Shown piece after piece: positions 1-7,882 of a stretch of 30,974 nucleotides of DNA (the first letter of the stretch is position 1; each line of letters begins with the position of its first letter). The notes beneath the pieces were generated by a model. It had not been told where the DNA came from. It saw only the letters and a list, made by a program, of their open reading frames with translations, and searched no databases. The DNA is from Methanobrevibacter sp. GTDB lineage: Archaea; Methanobacteriota; Methanobacteria; Methanobacteriales; Methanobacteriaceae. The stretch is taken from positions 1-30,974 of the forward strand of contig NZ_SUTI01000019.1 in NCBI RefSeq assembly GCF_015062985.1. The letters are read 5' to 3'. Both the position numbers and the translations under genes were made by a program.

Positions 1-11
1 AAAAACAAAAT

Positions 12-710
12 TCACTCAATATCCAAAATCTTATGGATTTGAGGAATGGTGGAAACTTCAAAATATTGCCCAACAACTTCGGAAAACTCGAATAATTTAA
101 AATTAATGTTTTTCCATTCTCCTAATGGACTAGAAGGTTGGATAATTATTTTAAGGTTGCTTTTGCTTGAAATATTTTCAGATAATTTTTCAACTACCCC
201 TTTAAATGACTTTATTTTTGTTGATGGCAATATAACTACTTTACAATATACATTTATGGACTTCGCCATTAATAAATTTAGTGATTTAATTTCATTTAAA
301 AATATTTCTTCGTCAAAATCACCGTCAAAATGCTCCGGCAATTTAATATCCAAAGAAACAATGTCCAATTTATCAATCAAATCAATATTGTTTGGTAAAG
401 TCCCATTTGTTTCAAGCATGATATTTAAATTAAAATTTTTGCTAACCTCTGAGATAAACTCAGGATATAGACTAGGTTCACCTCCAGTAAATGAAATAGT
501 TTTACAATCAGGAGTTAGAATCTTGTTTATTTCCTCGCTAACCTCTTGAGGAGTCATCAATGTTCCTGATTTTTCGGATTTACTATCATTGGTGTCGCAA
601 TAATTGCAGTTTAAATTACATCCTGCAAAACGGACAAAAATTTGTCTTTGGCCTATCAGAAGACCTTCACCTTGAAAAGATGAGAATATTTCAATTATTG
701 GGGCTTTCAT
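12..710 (-). CDS. queE: 7-carboxy-7-deazaguanine synthase (radical SAM)
   Basis: Converts 6-carboxytetrahydropterin to 7-carboxy-7-deazaguanine, the SAM- and Mg-dependent ring contraction on the way to preQ0; in archaea the product feeds archaeosine at tRNA position 15. The 232-residue protein opens with the family motif FSSFQGEG (residues 9-16) and has the Cx3Cx2C cluster ligands of the radical SAM core at C31, C35 and C38, followed by a GGEP motif near residue 77. Length is normal for QueE. Its ATG shares one base with the queD stop codon (TAATG), so the two are probably translationally coupled. Third gene of the DUF366-queD-queE operon. No queC is seen in this window. Confidence 0.93.
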   Translation of the reverse strand: MKAPIIEIFSSFQGEGLLIGQRQIFVRFAGCNLNCNYCDTNDSKSEKSGTLMTPQEVSEEINKILTPDCKTISFTGGEPSLYPEFISEVSKNFNLNIMLETNGTLPNNIDLIDKLDIVSLDIKLPEHFDGDFDEEIFLNEIKSLNLLMAKSINVYCKVVILPSTKIKSFKGVVEKLSENISSKSNLKIIIQPSSPLGEWKNINFKLFEFSEVVGQYFEVSTIPQIHKILDIE

Positions 711-1225
711 TATAAATCTTTCCTGTACATTGCTCCCTGACCAATTCCCTCATTTACACAAACTGAAACATATTCCAAATTATCATAGGTTTCAGCTAGC
801 TTTTTGGCTAATGTTTCTGCAAAAAACTTAGATAGCTCTTCAGCTGAGGTATAAGGAAGTGGTAAAAATACACAATCGACTGCTGGAATGGAATATCCTT
901 TTCCATCAACCTTAAAATGTACCGCATGTTTCTTTTTTAAATTGAAAATTGATTCGTTATCCTTATCAAAATCCTTAAATTCAATCAAATCATTGTAAAC
1001 AGGAATCAATAATCTGTGGTCCAATTCATCACATAATGCCTTGGTATATTCCTTAACATCCTTAAAGTCAACCACAAATTCAAATTTTCCAGCCCTTTCA
1101 CCTTCAATTTCAACATCAACAAAGTAGGAATGACCATGAATATAACCGCAGGATTCATGACCAGGAATTACATGAGCTGAAGAGAACCTTAAATTTGATT
1201 GAATACCATTAACTAAAATTTTCAT
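710..1225 (-). CDS. queD: 6-carboxytetrahydropterin synthase (QueD/PTPS family)
   Basis: Makes 6-carboxy-5,6,7,8-tetrahydropterin from dihydroneopterin triphosphate, the substrate of QueE encoded just downstream. In 171 residues it shows the zinc-binding histidines of the 6-pyruvoyl-tetrahydropterin synthase fold (H18, then HGH at 30-32), a cysteine at 26 in the catalytic position, an ELDH motif in the middle and a C-terminal NEGIG segment carrying the pterin-binding Glu. Start ATG overlaps the DUF366 stop by one base. It is longer than the usual 120-150 residues because of an insertion around residues 75-110. Archaeal PTPS paralogues can serve other pterin reactions, but the queE neighbour favours preQ0 synthesis. 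Confidence 0.9.
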   Translation of the reverse strand: MKILVNGIQSNLRFSSAHVIPGHESCGYIHGHSYFVDVEIEGERAGKFEFVVDFKDVKEYTKALCDELDHRLLIPVYNDLIEFKDFDKDNESIFNLKKKHAVHFKVDGKGYSIPAVDCVFLPLPYTSAEELSKFFAETLAKKLAETYDNLEYVSVCVNEGIGQGAMYRKDL

Positions 1226-1815
1226 TATAACACCTTTGTTTTACTAATATCCTTTTCAATAGTTTCTAATTCATTAATAAATCTATTTACTGTTTCATTA
1301 ATTAAATCCAATAAATTATCATCGTTGAATATTTGCTTATCGTTGACTTTAATATCGTAAAGGCCAATTGTTTCCACATCATCAGGAGTCCCCTTATCCT
1401 CCAAATTGAGTGCGAAATGGATTTTTGCAGAGCTTAATGATATGCTTGCAATTGAAATGGACAATTTTCTGTCATCCACAAAGATATCATCGCCTTCCCT
1501 TTTGGTCTGAATTCCATATTCAGTTAAGATTTCTCTAAAAATCATCACAAGAAGCCTTTGCCTGAGGTAAGCAATCCTCATGTTCGGAGGCTGTTGGTCA
1601 AAGAATTCGCAAATGAAATTAACCATATAATTTGATTTGATTTCAAGACCCACATCTGCAAAGTCCTTTAAGTTATCAGGAGTGATGTTGACAGGACCAA
1701 TCCAAGTTATGATTGATGATCCATAAATTCCAAATTCCTGAAAAGCCCATGACGGATTTATTTGGCTGCCATCATATCCAAATATTTCATCAACATGTTT
1801 ATGAGTAATAGTCAT
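1225..1815 (-). CDS. DUF366 family protein in the preQ0 operon
   Basis: A 196-residue protein recognised as archaeal DUF366; no catalytic role is established. It has no transmembrane segment or signal peptide. The N-terminal third (YDGSQINPSWAF, then IGPVNI) is the conserved part and the C-terminal half is mixed alpha/beta with an acidic tail. It is the first gene of a three-gene operon with queD and queE, so a part in deazaguanine or archaeosine metabolism is an inference from context. A TATA-like box on the minus strand (about 1836-1848) lies 25-28 bases before the ATG and no ribosome-binding site is visible, so the message may be leaderless. Confidence 0.8.
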   Translation of the reverse strand: MTITHKHVDEIFGYDGSQINPSWAFQEFGIYGSSIITWIGPVNITPDNLKDFADVGLEIKSNYMVNFICEFFDQQPPNMRIAYLRQRLLVMIFREILTEYGIQTKREGDDIFVDDRKLSISIASISLSSAKIHFALNLEDKGTPDDVETIGLYDIKVNDKQIFNDDNLLDLINETVNRFINELETIEKDISKTKVL

Positions 1816-1835
1816 AAGTTATTATTAGAATATAT

Positions 1836-1848
1836 TTTTATATAAATA
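1836..1848 (-). promoter_or_regulatory. TATA box for DUF366-queD-queE
   Basis: Read on the minus strand this is ATTTATATAAAAA, centred about 27 bases before the DUF366 ATG at 1815. The spacing puts transcription start at or next to the start codon. Assigned by eye from the archaeal TATA consensus. Confidence 0.5.
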
Positions 1849-1899
1849 TTAGGTTTAAATCAAAAATTAATTTAAGATGTAATCTAAAATTAAATATCA

Positions 1900-1907
1900 A
1901 AGGAGAT
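1900..1907 (+). promoter_or_regulatory. ribosome-binding site of the COG1665 gene
   Basis: AAAGGAGA lies about 6-9 bases before the ATG at 1914. It is a strong match to the anti-Shine-Dalgarno end of archaeal 16S rRNA and fixes the start codon. Confidence 0.75.
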
Positions 1908-1913
1908 AATACT

Positions 1914-2987
1914 ATGGAACAAGTAAGAACAAGAGATTTTATTTACACAAGTGATGATTTATACTTTGCATCAACCAATTACATTCACCCTGAAAACAGA
2001 GTGATTTCATTTTTAAGATATGTTCCTGACCCTGAAGGAGACAGGGAAAAAGACGGGAAACGATACAGAAAAGTTGGATCTGAAGAAGCTTATACCTATT
2101 TAAGGGAAAACTACCCTGATTACTTATATTTCAGTGATGTCACCAATGTTGAAATGATGGGCGTTCCTTTAGATAAAGTTGTAAGAGTTATTAAGCCTGA
2201 AATGAGACTGTTGGGGCTCAAAGAGACATTTGAAAGTGGCGGCGAAGTGAAAAATCCTGAATTAATTGCAAAATTAATGGATGTTGCAGACTTTTTCCAT
2301 TTCATGGCAGACATCCCTTATGACCATCTTGGAATTTCAGGTTCAATCCTGCCTGGGCTTCAAAAAAGTGATGTCAGCGATTTGGACTTTGTCGTATACG
2401 GCCTTGACAACCACAGAAGGGCAATAGCCGCCTTCAAAGAACACAGGGGAAAAGAGGTCTACATTGAAGAAGTTGACAAGCACATCACAGTTCAAGGAAT
2501 TACAAATGACTATTGGGATTTCGTATACGATAAGAGAATGTTCGACGAAAGTCTCACCAAAGAGGAATTCAGATGGTATGAAAACAGAAAAGCAAACAGG
2601 GGAACAATTAACGGAACCTTATTTGATATTTTGGCCACTAAAGACTATGATGAAATTGAAGGAGTTTGGGGAGATACCGTATATGAACCTCAAGGAACAG
2701 CTCAAATCGAAGCGGATATCGTAAGCGCACTTGGAGCATTTGACAACCCTTCACTTTACACAATTGAAAATGTGGAAGTTCTTGATGGTGTTGAGTTCCC
2801 TTTAACTGAAGTAGTATCCTTTACACACACCTATGCCGGCGAAGTTGTTGACGGAGAACATGTAATAGCTAAAGGAAAAGTGGAAAAAGTCATCATCAAC
2901 GGCAAAGATGACCATTACAGGCTTGTTGTCGGAACCACTCGTGAAGCGATTGACGAGTATCTGAAACTTAAGGAAAGCCCTGCTTGA
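1914..2987 (+). CDS. COG1665-type predicted nucleotidyltransferase
   Basis: A 357-residue soluble protein, often labelled DNA polymerase beta-like in methanogen genomes. The centre carries a nucleotidyltransferase fold signature: GISGSILPGL (about residues 141-150) followed by SDLDFVVYG (about 155-163), which matches the GS-x-DxD pattern of Pol-beta-type enzymes. The N-terminal third includes a predicted beta-rich region (FLRYVPDPEGDREKDGKRY). Substrate is unknown; RNA or nucleotide transfer is inferred from the fold only. Monocistronic: a strong ribosome-binding site precedes it and a hairpin terminator follows at 3004-3034. Confidence 0.75.
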   Translation: MEQVRTRDFIYTSDDLYFASTNYIHPENRVISFLRYVPDPEGDREKDGKRYRKVGSEEAYTYLRENYPDYLYFSDVTNVEMMGVPLDKVVRVIKPEMRLLGLKETFESGGEVKNPELIAKLMDVADFFHFMADIPYDHLGISGSILPGLQKSDVSDLDFVVYGLDNHRRAIAAFKEHRGKEVYIEEVDKHITVQGITNDYWDFVYDKRMFDESLTKEEFRWYENRKANRGTINGTLFDILATKDYDEIEGVWGDTVYEPQGTAQIEADIVSALGAFDNPSLYTIENVEVLDGVEFPLTEVVSFTHTYAGEVVDGEHVIAKGKVEKVIINGKDDHYRLVVGTTREAIDEYLKLKESPA

Positions 2988-3003
2988 AAAAGTGAAAATA
3001 TGC

Positions 3004-3034
3004 TGAGAGTTTTTACTCTCAATTTTATTTTTTT
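3004..3034 (+). terminator. hairpin terminator after the COG1665 gene
   Basis: Perfect 7-bp stem TGAGAGT/ACTCTCA (3004-3010 with 3015-3021) around a TTTT loop, followed by a T-rich tract to 3034. It starts 17 bases after the stop codon. Confidence 0.75.
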
Positions 3035-3493
3035 AAACAAAACAAATAATTTAAACAACAATGGAAATTATCACTAAGAAATAATTTCAGCATTAAATTA
3101 ACTATTTTTCATAACTTACATTGGATGTTTGTTGAACGAATGGACACTGCTTGATTGATTACTTGATAAAGTATTGGATAGCAATATATTGCATCAATAA
3201 TGTTATATATAAAGTTTAATGTCAAATATTGGATAAAGTGAAGATTTTTTCTCTGCAAGATATTACGTTTGACTGTTTATTCATTGATTTTTACTGATTT
3301 TGCATATTTATTTAAAGAATAATAATTAACTTTTCACCATTTTACTAAACAAATATTATTTATTGAAAAAGATAATACCTATGAATTTTATTTAACCATT
3401 TTTGATGAAAAATAACACGAGTAAAGCAAAAATAATCAAATAATATATAAACTCCAAAAATCAAAATAATACTATTAAATTTAACGTGATAAA
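3035..3493. other. 459-base AT-rich intergenic region
   Basis: No ORF of useful size on either strand. It holds a strong TATA-like sequence at 3203-3213 far from any start codon, a 12-base palindrome GCAATATATTGC at 3181-3192, a 9-base direct repeat TATTGGATA at 3172-3180 and 3227-3235, and the promoter of the transporter gene. It may contain a small RNA or the remains of a gene; neither can be shown from sequence alone. Confidence 0.5.
3442..3452 (+). promoter_or_regulatory. TATA box of the SNF-family transporter
   Basis: AATATATAAAC lies about 45 bases before the ATG at 3494, giving a predicted 5' leader near 20 bases. The leader ends with GTGAT at 3486-3490, part of the GGAGGTGAT ribosome-binding consensus, four bases before the ATG. 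Confidence 0.5.
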
Positions 3494-4972
3494 ATGACAG
3501 AGACAAAAAGATCTGTATGGGATAGTAATTTTGCATTTATGACAGCAATGATTGGTTCTGCTGTGGGTCTCGGAAACATTTGGCGTTTCCCAAACGTTTT
3601 ATACTCAAACGGTGGAGGATCTTTCATGATTCCTTATATCGTTTCATTATTCTTACTTGGAATTTCATTTGTTTTAGTAGAATATGCGGTAGGATTTAAA
3701 TTTAAAGAGTCACTTGCAAGAATACTATACAGTGTTAATAACAAATTAGAACCTGTAGCATGGTTTATCCTATTAATCGTATTTTTGATAACAACATACT
3801 ATGTTTGCGTTGTTGGATGGGATTTTATTTATATTTTATTAAGTTTGACAAAAGCCTGGGGTGCAAATCCTGACTTATTCTTTGCAAATAATGTTTTGCA
3901 TGCAACAGACTCAATATCTGGAATATTCACAATTGTTCCAGGCGTGCTTATATCAGTATTTGTTATCTGGTTTTTTGCTTGGTTTATTATCAAAAGAGAT
4001 TTGAATGACGGAATAGGTACCGTGAGTAAAATTTTGCTTCCAATGCTTTGTGTAATCGTCATTGGTATTGTTGCATTCTCTTTAACATTACCTGGCGCAT
4101 CAATAGGATATACTCAAATATTTACACCTGATTGGTCTGCACTGACTAATTTTAATGTATGGTTGGCTGCATTTGGGCAAATCGTCTTTTCCTTAAGTCT
4201 AGGTATGGCCATAGCTATGACCTATGCAAGTTACTTGCCTGAAGGTGCAAAACTAGTCGACAATGCAGTAATTGTTGCGTTTTCAAATTCCGGATTTGAA
4301 GTGTTTAATTCCATTGGAATATTTTCAATTTTGGGATTCATGGCATTGTCAACAGGAATTCCGTTTAATGAACTGGTAACCGAAGGAACAGGCCTTGCAT
4401 TTGTTGTTTTCCCACAAGTATTTAATACAATGGGACCTGTTGGATATGTAATTGGACCATTATTCTTCTTATGTATCTTATTTGCAGGAATTACCTCAGT
4501 TATCGCACTTCTTGAAGGTGTCTGCTATTCCATTTCAGAAAAATTCCTTATTGAACGTAAAAAGACTGCAACCGCAGTTTGTATTGCAGGATTTTTAATT
4601 TCAACCATCTTTGCAACAGGCGCCGGAAGTACAATTTTAGGAATATTTGATGCATTCTTAAATAATTTCGCATTGTTATTTGCTATACTTCTTGAATGCA
4701 TAATATTCGGTTGGATTTACAAATTTGATGATTTGATTGAGACATTAAACAGCAATTCAACAATTAAAGTGGGAAAAACCTGGAAAATTGTTATTAAATA
4801 TATCTTGCCACTTTGTATATTTGGCCTTTGGGCTCATGGAGTCTATTCAACAATAACAACAATAGACAGTTTGAGTTCAACAGTCATGATAATATTGACT
4901 ATCGTGCTAATCATAGTGCCATTTGTTTTAGCAAAACTGCCTGCAATCAACAAAGATTATTACAACGTGTGA
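3494..4972 (+). CDS. sodium-dependent transporter, NSS/SNF family
   Basis: A membrane symporter of the neurotransmitter:sodium symporter family (LeuT fold), which in prokaryotes imports amino acids or related small molecules with Na+. The 492-residue protein has the TM1 signature GSAVGLGNIWRFPNVLYSNGG (about residues 17-37), which supplies Na+ and substrate contacts, and about 11-12 hydrophobic segments, the usual number for bacterial and archaeal members. The substrate cannot be read from sequence. Monocistronic, with its own TATA box and a terminator at 4983-5020. Sodium coupling fits methanogens, whose methyl transfer step builds a Na+ gradient. Confidence 0.9.
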   Translation: MTETKRSVWDSNFAFMTAMIGSAVGLGNIWRFPNVLYSNGGGSFMIPYIVSLFLLGISFVLVEYAVGFKFKESLARILYSVNNKLEPVAWFILLIVFLITTYYVCVVGWDFIYILLSLTKAWGANPDLFFANNVLHATDSISGIFTIVPGVLISVFVIWFFAWFIIKRDLNDGIGTVSKILLPMLCVIVIGIVAFSLTLPGASIGYTQIFTPDWSALTNFNVWLAAFGQIVFSLSLGMAIAMTYASYLPEGAKLVDNAVIVAFSNSGFEVFNSIGIFSILGFMALSTGIPFNELVTEGTGLAFVVFPQVFNTMGPVGYVIGPLFFLCILFAGITSVIALLEGVCYSISEKFLIERKKTATAVCIAGFLISTIFATGAGSTILGIFDAFLNNFALLFAILLECIIFGWIYKFDDLIETLNSNSTIKVGKTWKIVIKYILPLCIFGLWAHGVYSTITTIDSLSSTVMIILTIVLIIVPFVLAKLPAINKDYYNV

Positions 4973-4982
4973 AATTGAACTT

Positions 4983-5020
4983 AAATAGCTTAAATAATAG
5001 CTATTTTCTTTTTTTATTTT
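4983..5020 (+). terminator. hairpin terminator after the SNF transporter
   Basis: 8-bp stem AAATAGCT/AGCTATTT (4983-4990 with 4999-5006), an 8-base loop, then a T-rich run to 5020. It starts ten bases after the stop codon. Confidence 0.7.
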
Positions 5021-5107
5021 AATTAAAACTTTTTTAATCGTTTATAACTTCAAATTATTTATATTATCAAAAACTAAGTAATATTACATAATTTAAGAGG
5101 TTATTAA

Positions 5108-5902
5108 ATGTTAAATATATCTTCGATAAAAACACATATGTACTGCCCGATGAAGCTTTACATTCAAAACCATATAGATTTAGAGGAAAACACGGATTTT
5201 CAACTTTCAATCGAAATCAAAAAACTTAAAATTGATATTCGTGATCTGATTCAAAAGAATATGCGTAAAATAAAAAAGGAAATGAGCCTGATTGAAATTG
5301 AAAGCATATTGTCTGAAAATATCGATTCATATATTGAAAGTACAACAAAAGCCATCGAATCAATGGATCTGGACATCAAAGAAGAACAGATTACAGAAAT
5401 AATCAACGATTCCTACTTCAATATTAAAATTACTGCATTAAAAATCAAACAGGCAATGACCATAATGAACAAAAATGCTTTTGCAATAATCGACATGTTC
5501 TTTCCAAATTCAATGTATTCCTATTTGCTAAAAGACCCTCAGCTCCAACTGATAGGAATGTGCGATAAAATTGAGATTATTGACGGAACATATTATCCCG
5601 TGTCAATTAAAGGTTCAAGCCCACCCGTCAAGGGAGTTTGGGATCAAGATGCAATAGAGCTAGTGGCTTATGCCATTCTACTTGAAGAGGAGTTTGACAC
5701 GGAAGTTTATGTTGGATTTGTTGATTATGAAAAAATAGGCGATAGAAGACCTGTTGTAATGGATGTCAATCTTAGAAAAGCACTGTTTGAAGTAATTCGG
5801 GAAGTAAAAGAAATAACAGAGAATAAAAAAGTTCCCACTATTCGCAAAAATCCTAGAAAATGTGAAAAATGTGAATATATAAATATCTGTTTGAAAAATT
5901 AA
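5108..5902 (+). CDS. stand-alone Cas4-like PD-(D/E)XK protein
   Basis: A 264-residue member of the Cas4/RecB-like exonuclease family. It has the four Fe-S cysteines expected of Cas4: C13 (HMYCP) and the C-terminal trio C252, C255, C261. The nuclease core is recognisable: D153 in GMCDKIEI, the VSIKGS strand with K168, and the motif following WDQDAIELVAYAILLEEE (178-195). The usual Glu of the ExK motif is Ser166, so nuclease activity may be lost or moved. There are about 65 extra residues between C13 and the core, charged and helical. No CRISPR array or other cas gene is in the window, so a role outside adaptation is likely. A TATA box at about 5058-5068 and AGAGG at 5096-5100 support this start. 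Confidence 0.8.
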   Translation: MLNISSIKTHMYCPMKLYIQNHIDLEENTDFQLSIEIKKLKIDIRDLIQKNMRKIKKEMSLIEIESILSENIDSYIESTTKAIESMDLDIKEEQITEIINDSYFNIKITALKIKQAMTIMNKNAFAIIDMFFPNSMYSYLLKDPQLQLIGMCDKIEIIDGTYYPVSIKGSSPPVKGVWDQDAIELVAYAILLEEEFDTEVYVGFVDYEKIGDRRPVVMDVNLRKALFEVIREVKEITENKKVPTIRKNPRKCEKCEYINICLKN

Positions 5903-5909
5903 AATGAAA

Positions 5910-5931
5910 GGGAGTTAAAAGAATAACTCCC
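5910..5931 (-). terminator. terminator of the ehb operon
   Basis: Perfect 7-bp stem GGGAGTT/AACTCCC with an 8-base loop. Read on the minus strand it is followed by a T-rich tract (rc of 5894-5909), as a terminator for the ehb operon should be. On the plus strand no T-run follows, so for the Cas4-like gene it would act only as a 3' hairpin. Confidence 0.75.
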
Positions 5932-5952
5932 CTATATGTCCATAAACATGAA

Positions 5953-6612
5953 TTAAAATCTAATATTATCGCCTAAACGATTAATGTCAAAAACGGCAGT
6001 GACCGCAACGGACATGACAGCTAAAACACCTGCCTGAATAGGGTCTGTAATGATTAAATCAGCATGTTGAGTTACGCTTCCAGGCATATTAAGGGAAATG
6101 ACTATCAGATTGCTTTCCTCTTTAACTTTTTTAACCGCTTCAGTGATTTTTCCGCCCATGAGCGAACCTGCTAAAACCAGCGCACTGACACGAGGCAATC
6201 TGGATATTGCTTCAACAGCTTCAGCTAAAGGCTTTTCACCAACTAATGGGATTGTATCGATACTGATACGTTCACCACGTATATTATGCCTATCAGCTTC
6301 CGTAATAGCACCCATAGCTACCTGAGCCACCTGTGCTCCACCACCGACGATAATAATACGTTTTCCATAAATATCAGCTTGAGAACCATGCAATTCAACA
6401 TTTTCAATTTCAGAGATGTTCTTTAAATCTGAAACTAATCCATCAATATCTTCAACATGCTCCAATTCCAAATTAATGGAACCCATATTATTTTTTTCGA
6501 CGAAAAGATGTACATAACTAATATTAGCACCATGATTAGTGATAACATCAGTAATATCATCCAATACACCTTTTCTCTCATGAGATTTGATAGTTAATGT
6601 ATAATCACTCAT
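5953..6612 (-). CDS. ehbQ: Ehb operon ACT-domain protein (DUF5612), EhbQ
   Basis: A 219-residue soluble protein and last gene of the ehb operon, overlapping ehbP by 8 bases. Residues 1-75 form an ACT domain (YTLTIKSHERKGVLDDITDVI, then NMGSINLELE), a small-molecule-binding regulatory fold. Residues 85-219 contain a Rossmann-like segment (RIIIVGGGAQVAQVAMGAITEA) and a region assigned to DUF5612. There is no membrane segment and no cysteine cluster, so it is unlikely to be a structural hydrogenase part; sensing a metabolite and tuning Ehb is an inference. The letter Q follows position in the operon as known from Methanothermobacter. Confidence 0.75.
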   Translation of the reverse strand: MSDYTLTIKSHERKGVLDDITDVITNHGANISYVHLFVEKNNMGSINLELEHVEDIDGLVSDLKNISEIENVELHGSQADIYGKRIIIVGGGAQVAQVAMGAITEADRHNIRGERISIDTIPLVGEKPLAEAVEAISRLPRVSALVLAGSLMGGKITEAVKKVKEESNLIVISLNMPGSVTQHADLIITDPIQAGVLAVMSVAVTAVFDINRLGDNIRF

Positions 6613-6868
6613 TTTCTGGCCTTACTTTATCTAATTCTGCATGAGCTCTTTTCCACATGCTCAAATAATTATCATTTTCAGTGACTGGAATTACTTCAAG
6701 ACCCAAATCCTTATGTTCCTTAATCCATTCTTCGTGGAAAACAGGTATTTCTATTTTTATCGGTTCGGAGGTTTTATTTACCACTATTAAATTTCTATAA
6801 GGAAAATCCCATTCAACAATGTATCCTCCAAGACTTACCATATGATACGGCCTCATAACAAATTTCAT
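6605..6868 (-). CDS. ehbP: energy-converting hydrogenase B subunit P
   Basis: An 87-residue soluble protein without cysteines or membrane segments; beta-rich N-terminal half (MVSLGGYIVEWDFPYRNLIVVN) and a charged helical tail. It is identified by place, between ehbO and ehbQ, and by size. Function within the complex is unknown. A ribosome-binding GGAGG lies a few bases before the ATG (minus strand, about 6875-6879). Confidence 0.75.
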   Translation of the reverse strand: MKFVMRPYHMVSLGGYIVEWDFPYRNLIVVNKTSEPIKIEIPVFHEEWIKEHKDLGLEVIPVTENDNYLSMWKRAHAELDKVRPENE

Positions 6869-6880
6869 AAATAATTCCTC

Positions 6881-7879
6881 CTATAACAATCCAAGCACAA
6901 TAGCCAATATTCCAAGCAATGTAGTACCCAAAATAGTTGGAAGCAATTGCCTATTTGTGAATACCGGACTAAATGCTGATAAAATTCCCATCATGACTAC
7001 AAATATCAATGCAACAACAATATTTACTAAAATTCCCCATGAAAATATGCTTGGAGGGATTCCAATAAACAATACTGAAAAGACACAGCCAAGTACAAAC
7101 ATGAAAAATCCTCTTGTAAGATAGACTACAGACCTGTATTTGGCAGCATATTCCATGTATGGTCCTTCAATAACATCTGATTTTGCTTTGATTATTGAAA
7201 ATGGATATTCATTCAAAATAATCATGTACCCGATGAAGAACACTACTGCTGCGATTGCACCGGATATGGTGAATAAGAATGGTCCATGAATTTGTTGATA
7301 TGCAACAATATCTCCTAAGAAAATACTTCTGGCAGCGGTTACTGGAGCAAATAATGCCAGATATAATGGGAAAGACCCATAAGTAATCATTCTAAGTGAC
7401 CTTTTTGCACTGATATCTTCAATAAATGACCTTTGAGCATTTAAGTGTGCTCCTCCTTTTACAAGGTCAGGGAACGGCATTCTTAAAGACATTACGGATT
7501 TGGATAATGAACCCATCAATACATAACATATTTCTTCTACTTTTAAAAATCCTACGACTGCAACTAAACTTGAAAGCGCCGGAATTTTATAAGCTTGAGG
7601 AGTTAAAGTAATAAATACACATAAAACCACAATGAAACAGATAATTGGCAATGCCTTATATAATCTAGGAACCGGAGATGAAATCTCAACATTTTCCTTA
7701 AACATGAATTTTAATGGTGCCATAATCCCCGGAGCAATTACTATTGGTCCGATTCTTTGTTGAATTCTAGCATGAACGTATTTTCTCTCAATTCCTGGAA
7801 GCAATGTTGAAATTACAAAACAAACTAGCACTGTAAGAACTACTGCAAGAACTGAATTTATTACTGTACTTTCAAACAT
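6881..7879 (-). CDS. ehbO: energy-converting hydrogenase B subunit O (NuoH-like)
   Basis: Membrane anchor of the Ehb complex, homologous to NuoH of complex I and to HycD/EchB. The 332-residue protein has about eight hydrophobic segments. The conserved cytoplasmic loop after TM1 is clear (RIQQRIGPIVIAPGIMAPLKFMFKE in two parts, residues 38-62), and a second loop contains the NuoH-like acidic stretch ENPFS-equivalent NEYPFSIIKAKSDVIEGPYMEY. It connects the hydrogenase module to ion movement. It follows ehbN by three bases. Confidence 0.9.
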   Translation of the reverse strand: MFESTVINSVLAVVLTVLVCFVISTLLPGIERKYVHARIQQRIGPIVIAPGIMAPLKFMFKENVEISSPVPRLYKALPIICFIVVLCVFITLTPQAYKIPALSSLVAVVGFLKVEEICYVLMGSLSKSVMSLRMPFPDLVKGGAHLNAQRSFIEDISAKRSLRMITYGSFPLYLALFAPVTAARSIFLGDIVAYQQIHGPFLFTISGAIAAVVFFIGYMIILNEYPFSIIKAKSDVIEGPYMEYAAKYRSVVYLTRGFFMFVLGCVFSVLFIGIPPSIFSWGILVNIVVALIFVVMMGILSAFSPVFTNRQLLPTILGTTLLGILAIVLGLL

Positions 7880-7882
7880 GAT

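Noticed and set aside
46..549. 167-codon open frame antisense to queE
   Set aside because: queE has complete catalytic motifs on the other strand; this frame has none and lacks a ribosome-binding site.
5108..5902. Cas4-like gene as a sign of a CRISPR-Cas locus
   Set aside because: No array of regularly spaced repeats and no cas1, cas2 or effector gene is present in the window, so it is called stand-alone.
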